Origin: Prunus persica
Taxonomy: Eukaryota; Streptophyta; Magnoliopsida; Rosales; Rosaceae
Direction of reading: 5' to 3'
Length of the DNA stretch: 64,000 nucleotides
Assembly: GCF_000346465.2 (NCBI RefSeq)
Contig: NC_034012.1
Location: 7,463,689-7,527,688 of the forward strand
Shown: in pieces, positions 63,721 to 64,000 of the stretch
Layout of the letters: each line of letters begins with the position of its first letter
Position numbering within the stretch: the stretch's first letter is position 1
Position numbers and translations under genes: made by a program
The notes under the pieces: model-generated
Told to the model about the DNA's origin: nothing
What the model saw: only the letters and a program-made list of their open reading frames with translations
The model's database searches: none

Positions 63721-64000
63721 ATCAGTCTGTTTTTACAGATAGGGCAAACACATCAGAGAAGAAGGCAGCTAAAACTAAAAGTGCAGGGAAACACATCAGA
63801 AAAGCAATCAAATAATCTTGTTAAGTGCTTGTAGTTTTTCCACTTAAATACTGAGGAACTACTGAATGTGTGAGTTACAATAATTGACAAGCACCAAAGA
63901 TGGAAAACTGAATCTGTGGTAGTTTTGCTTTTCTAATTTGTAATAAGATGGAAAGAGAAAGAAACTGAAAAGTTTTGCCTTAGAGGTTGTTTTAGATACA
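63721..64000. other. Unassigned sequence at window edge
   Basis: No coding sequence recognised. It is possibly an intron upstream of the peroxidase fragment, whose earlier exons would be outside the window. Confidence 0.4.

Overview
This is a nuclear genome segment from a flowering plant. The evidence is intron-rich genes with canonical plant splice sites, a plant-type SWR1 ATPase (PIE1), a DYW-class PPR editing factor, a tandem cluster of G-type lectin receptor kinases, and many short inverted-repeat and SINE-like elements. Base composition, gene content and repeat style suggest a woody eudicot, perhaps Rosaceae (Prunus-like). That placement is an inference and was not tested by any search.

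Region 1 (about 0.4-24 kb) is an accessory block: a tandem array of CES101-type G-type lectin S-receptor-like kinases. From left to right it holds a disrupted copy (N-terminal piece at 2.76 kb, transmembrane/kinase piece at 7.76-9.3 kb) split by about 4.5 kb of repeats, a LINE scrap and a captured gene fragment; an intact 7-exon gene (10.1-13.2 kb); a 5' fragment split by a 1.4-kb TAA-flanked MITE with an AT-microsatellite core (13.96-15.8 kb); a second intact gene (16.9-20.0 kb); and a third full-length copy carrying a single-base frameshift in its kinase domain (21.1-24.0 kb).

Region 2 (24.8-59.9 kb) is ordinary conserved gene space. It holds PIE1 (+, 20 exons, 2,143 codons reconstructed), DEAD-box helicase RH10/DDX47/Rrp3 (-, 13 exons, 436 codons), an intronless PLS-DYW pentatricopeptide protein similar to At1g16480 (+), proteasome alpha-2/PAB (-, 11 exons, 235 codons) and a STYLE CELL-CYCLE INHIBITOR 1 (SCI1)-like gene (-, 4 exons, 162 codons). 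All spliced models were assembled by hand; summed exon lengths are divisible by three except in the frameshifted lectin kinase. The genes serve separate housekeeping roles: H2A.Z deposition, rRNA processing, organellar RNA editing, protein turnover and cell-cycle control.

Region 3 (60-64 kb) is a mosaic of gene debris: an unidentified exon-like ORF, a partial second copy of SCI1 exon 2 with its flanks, and a frameshifted class III peroxidase fragment abutting it. A similar DNA-level fragment of PAB exon 9 lies at 39.5 kb.

The observations most worth following are: a 60-bp in-frame repeat in PIE1 in which units carry a GGTAT-type donor at the same phase; two GC-AG introns in one proteasome gene; three sequence-related palindromes next to a GC-rich tandem array at 5.1-5.8 kb; patchy near-identity between two receptor kinases that suggests conversion; and the gene-fragment mosaic at the right edge. 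No CRISPR, phage or bacterial-type system is present, and I found no convincing wholly new system.
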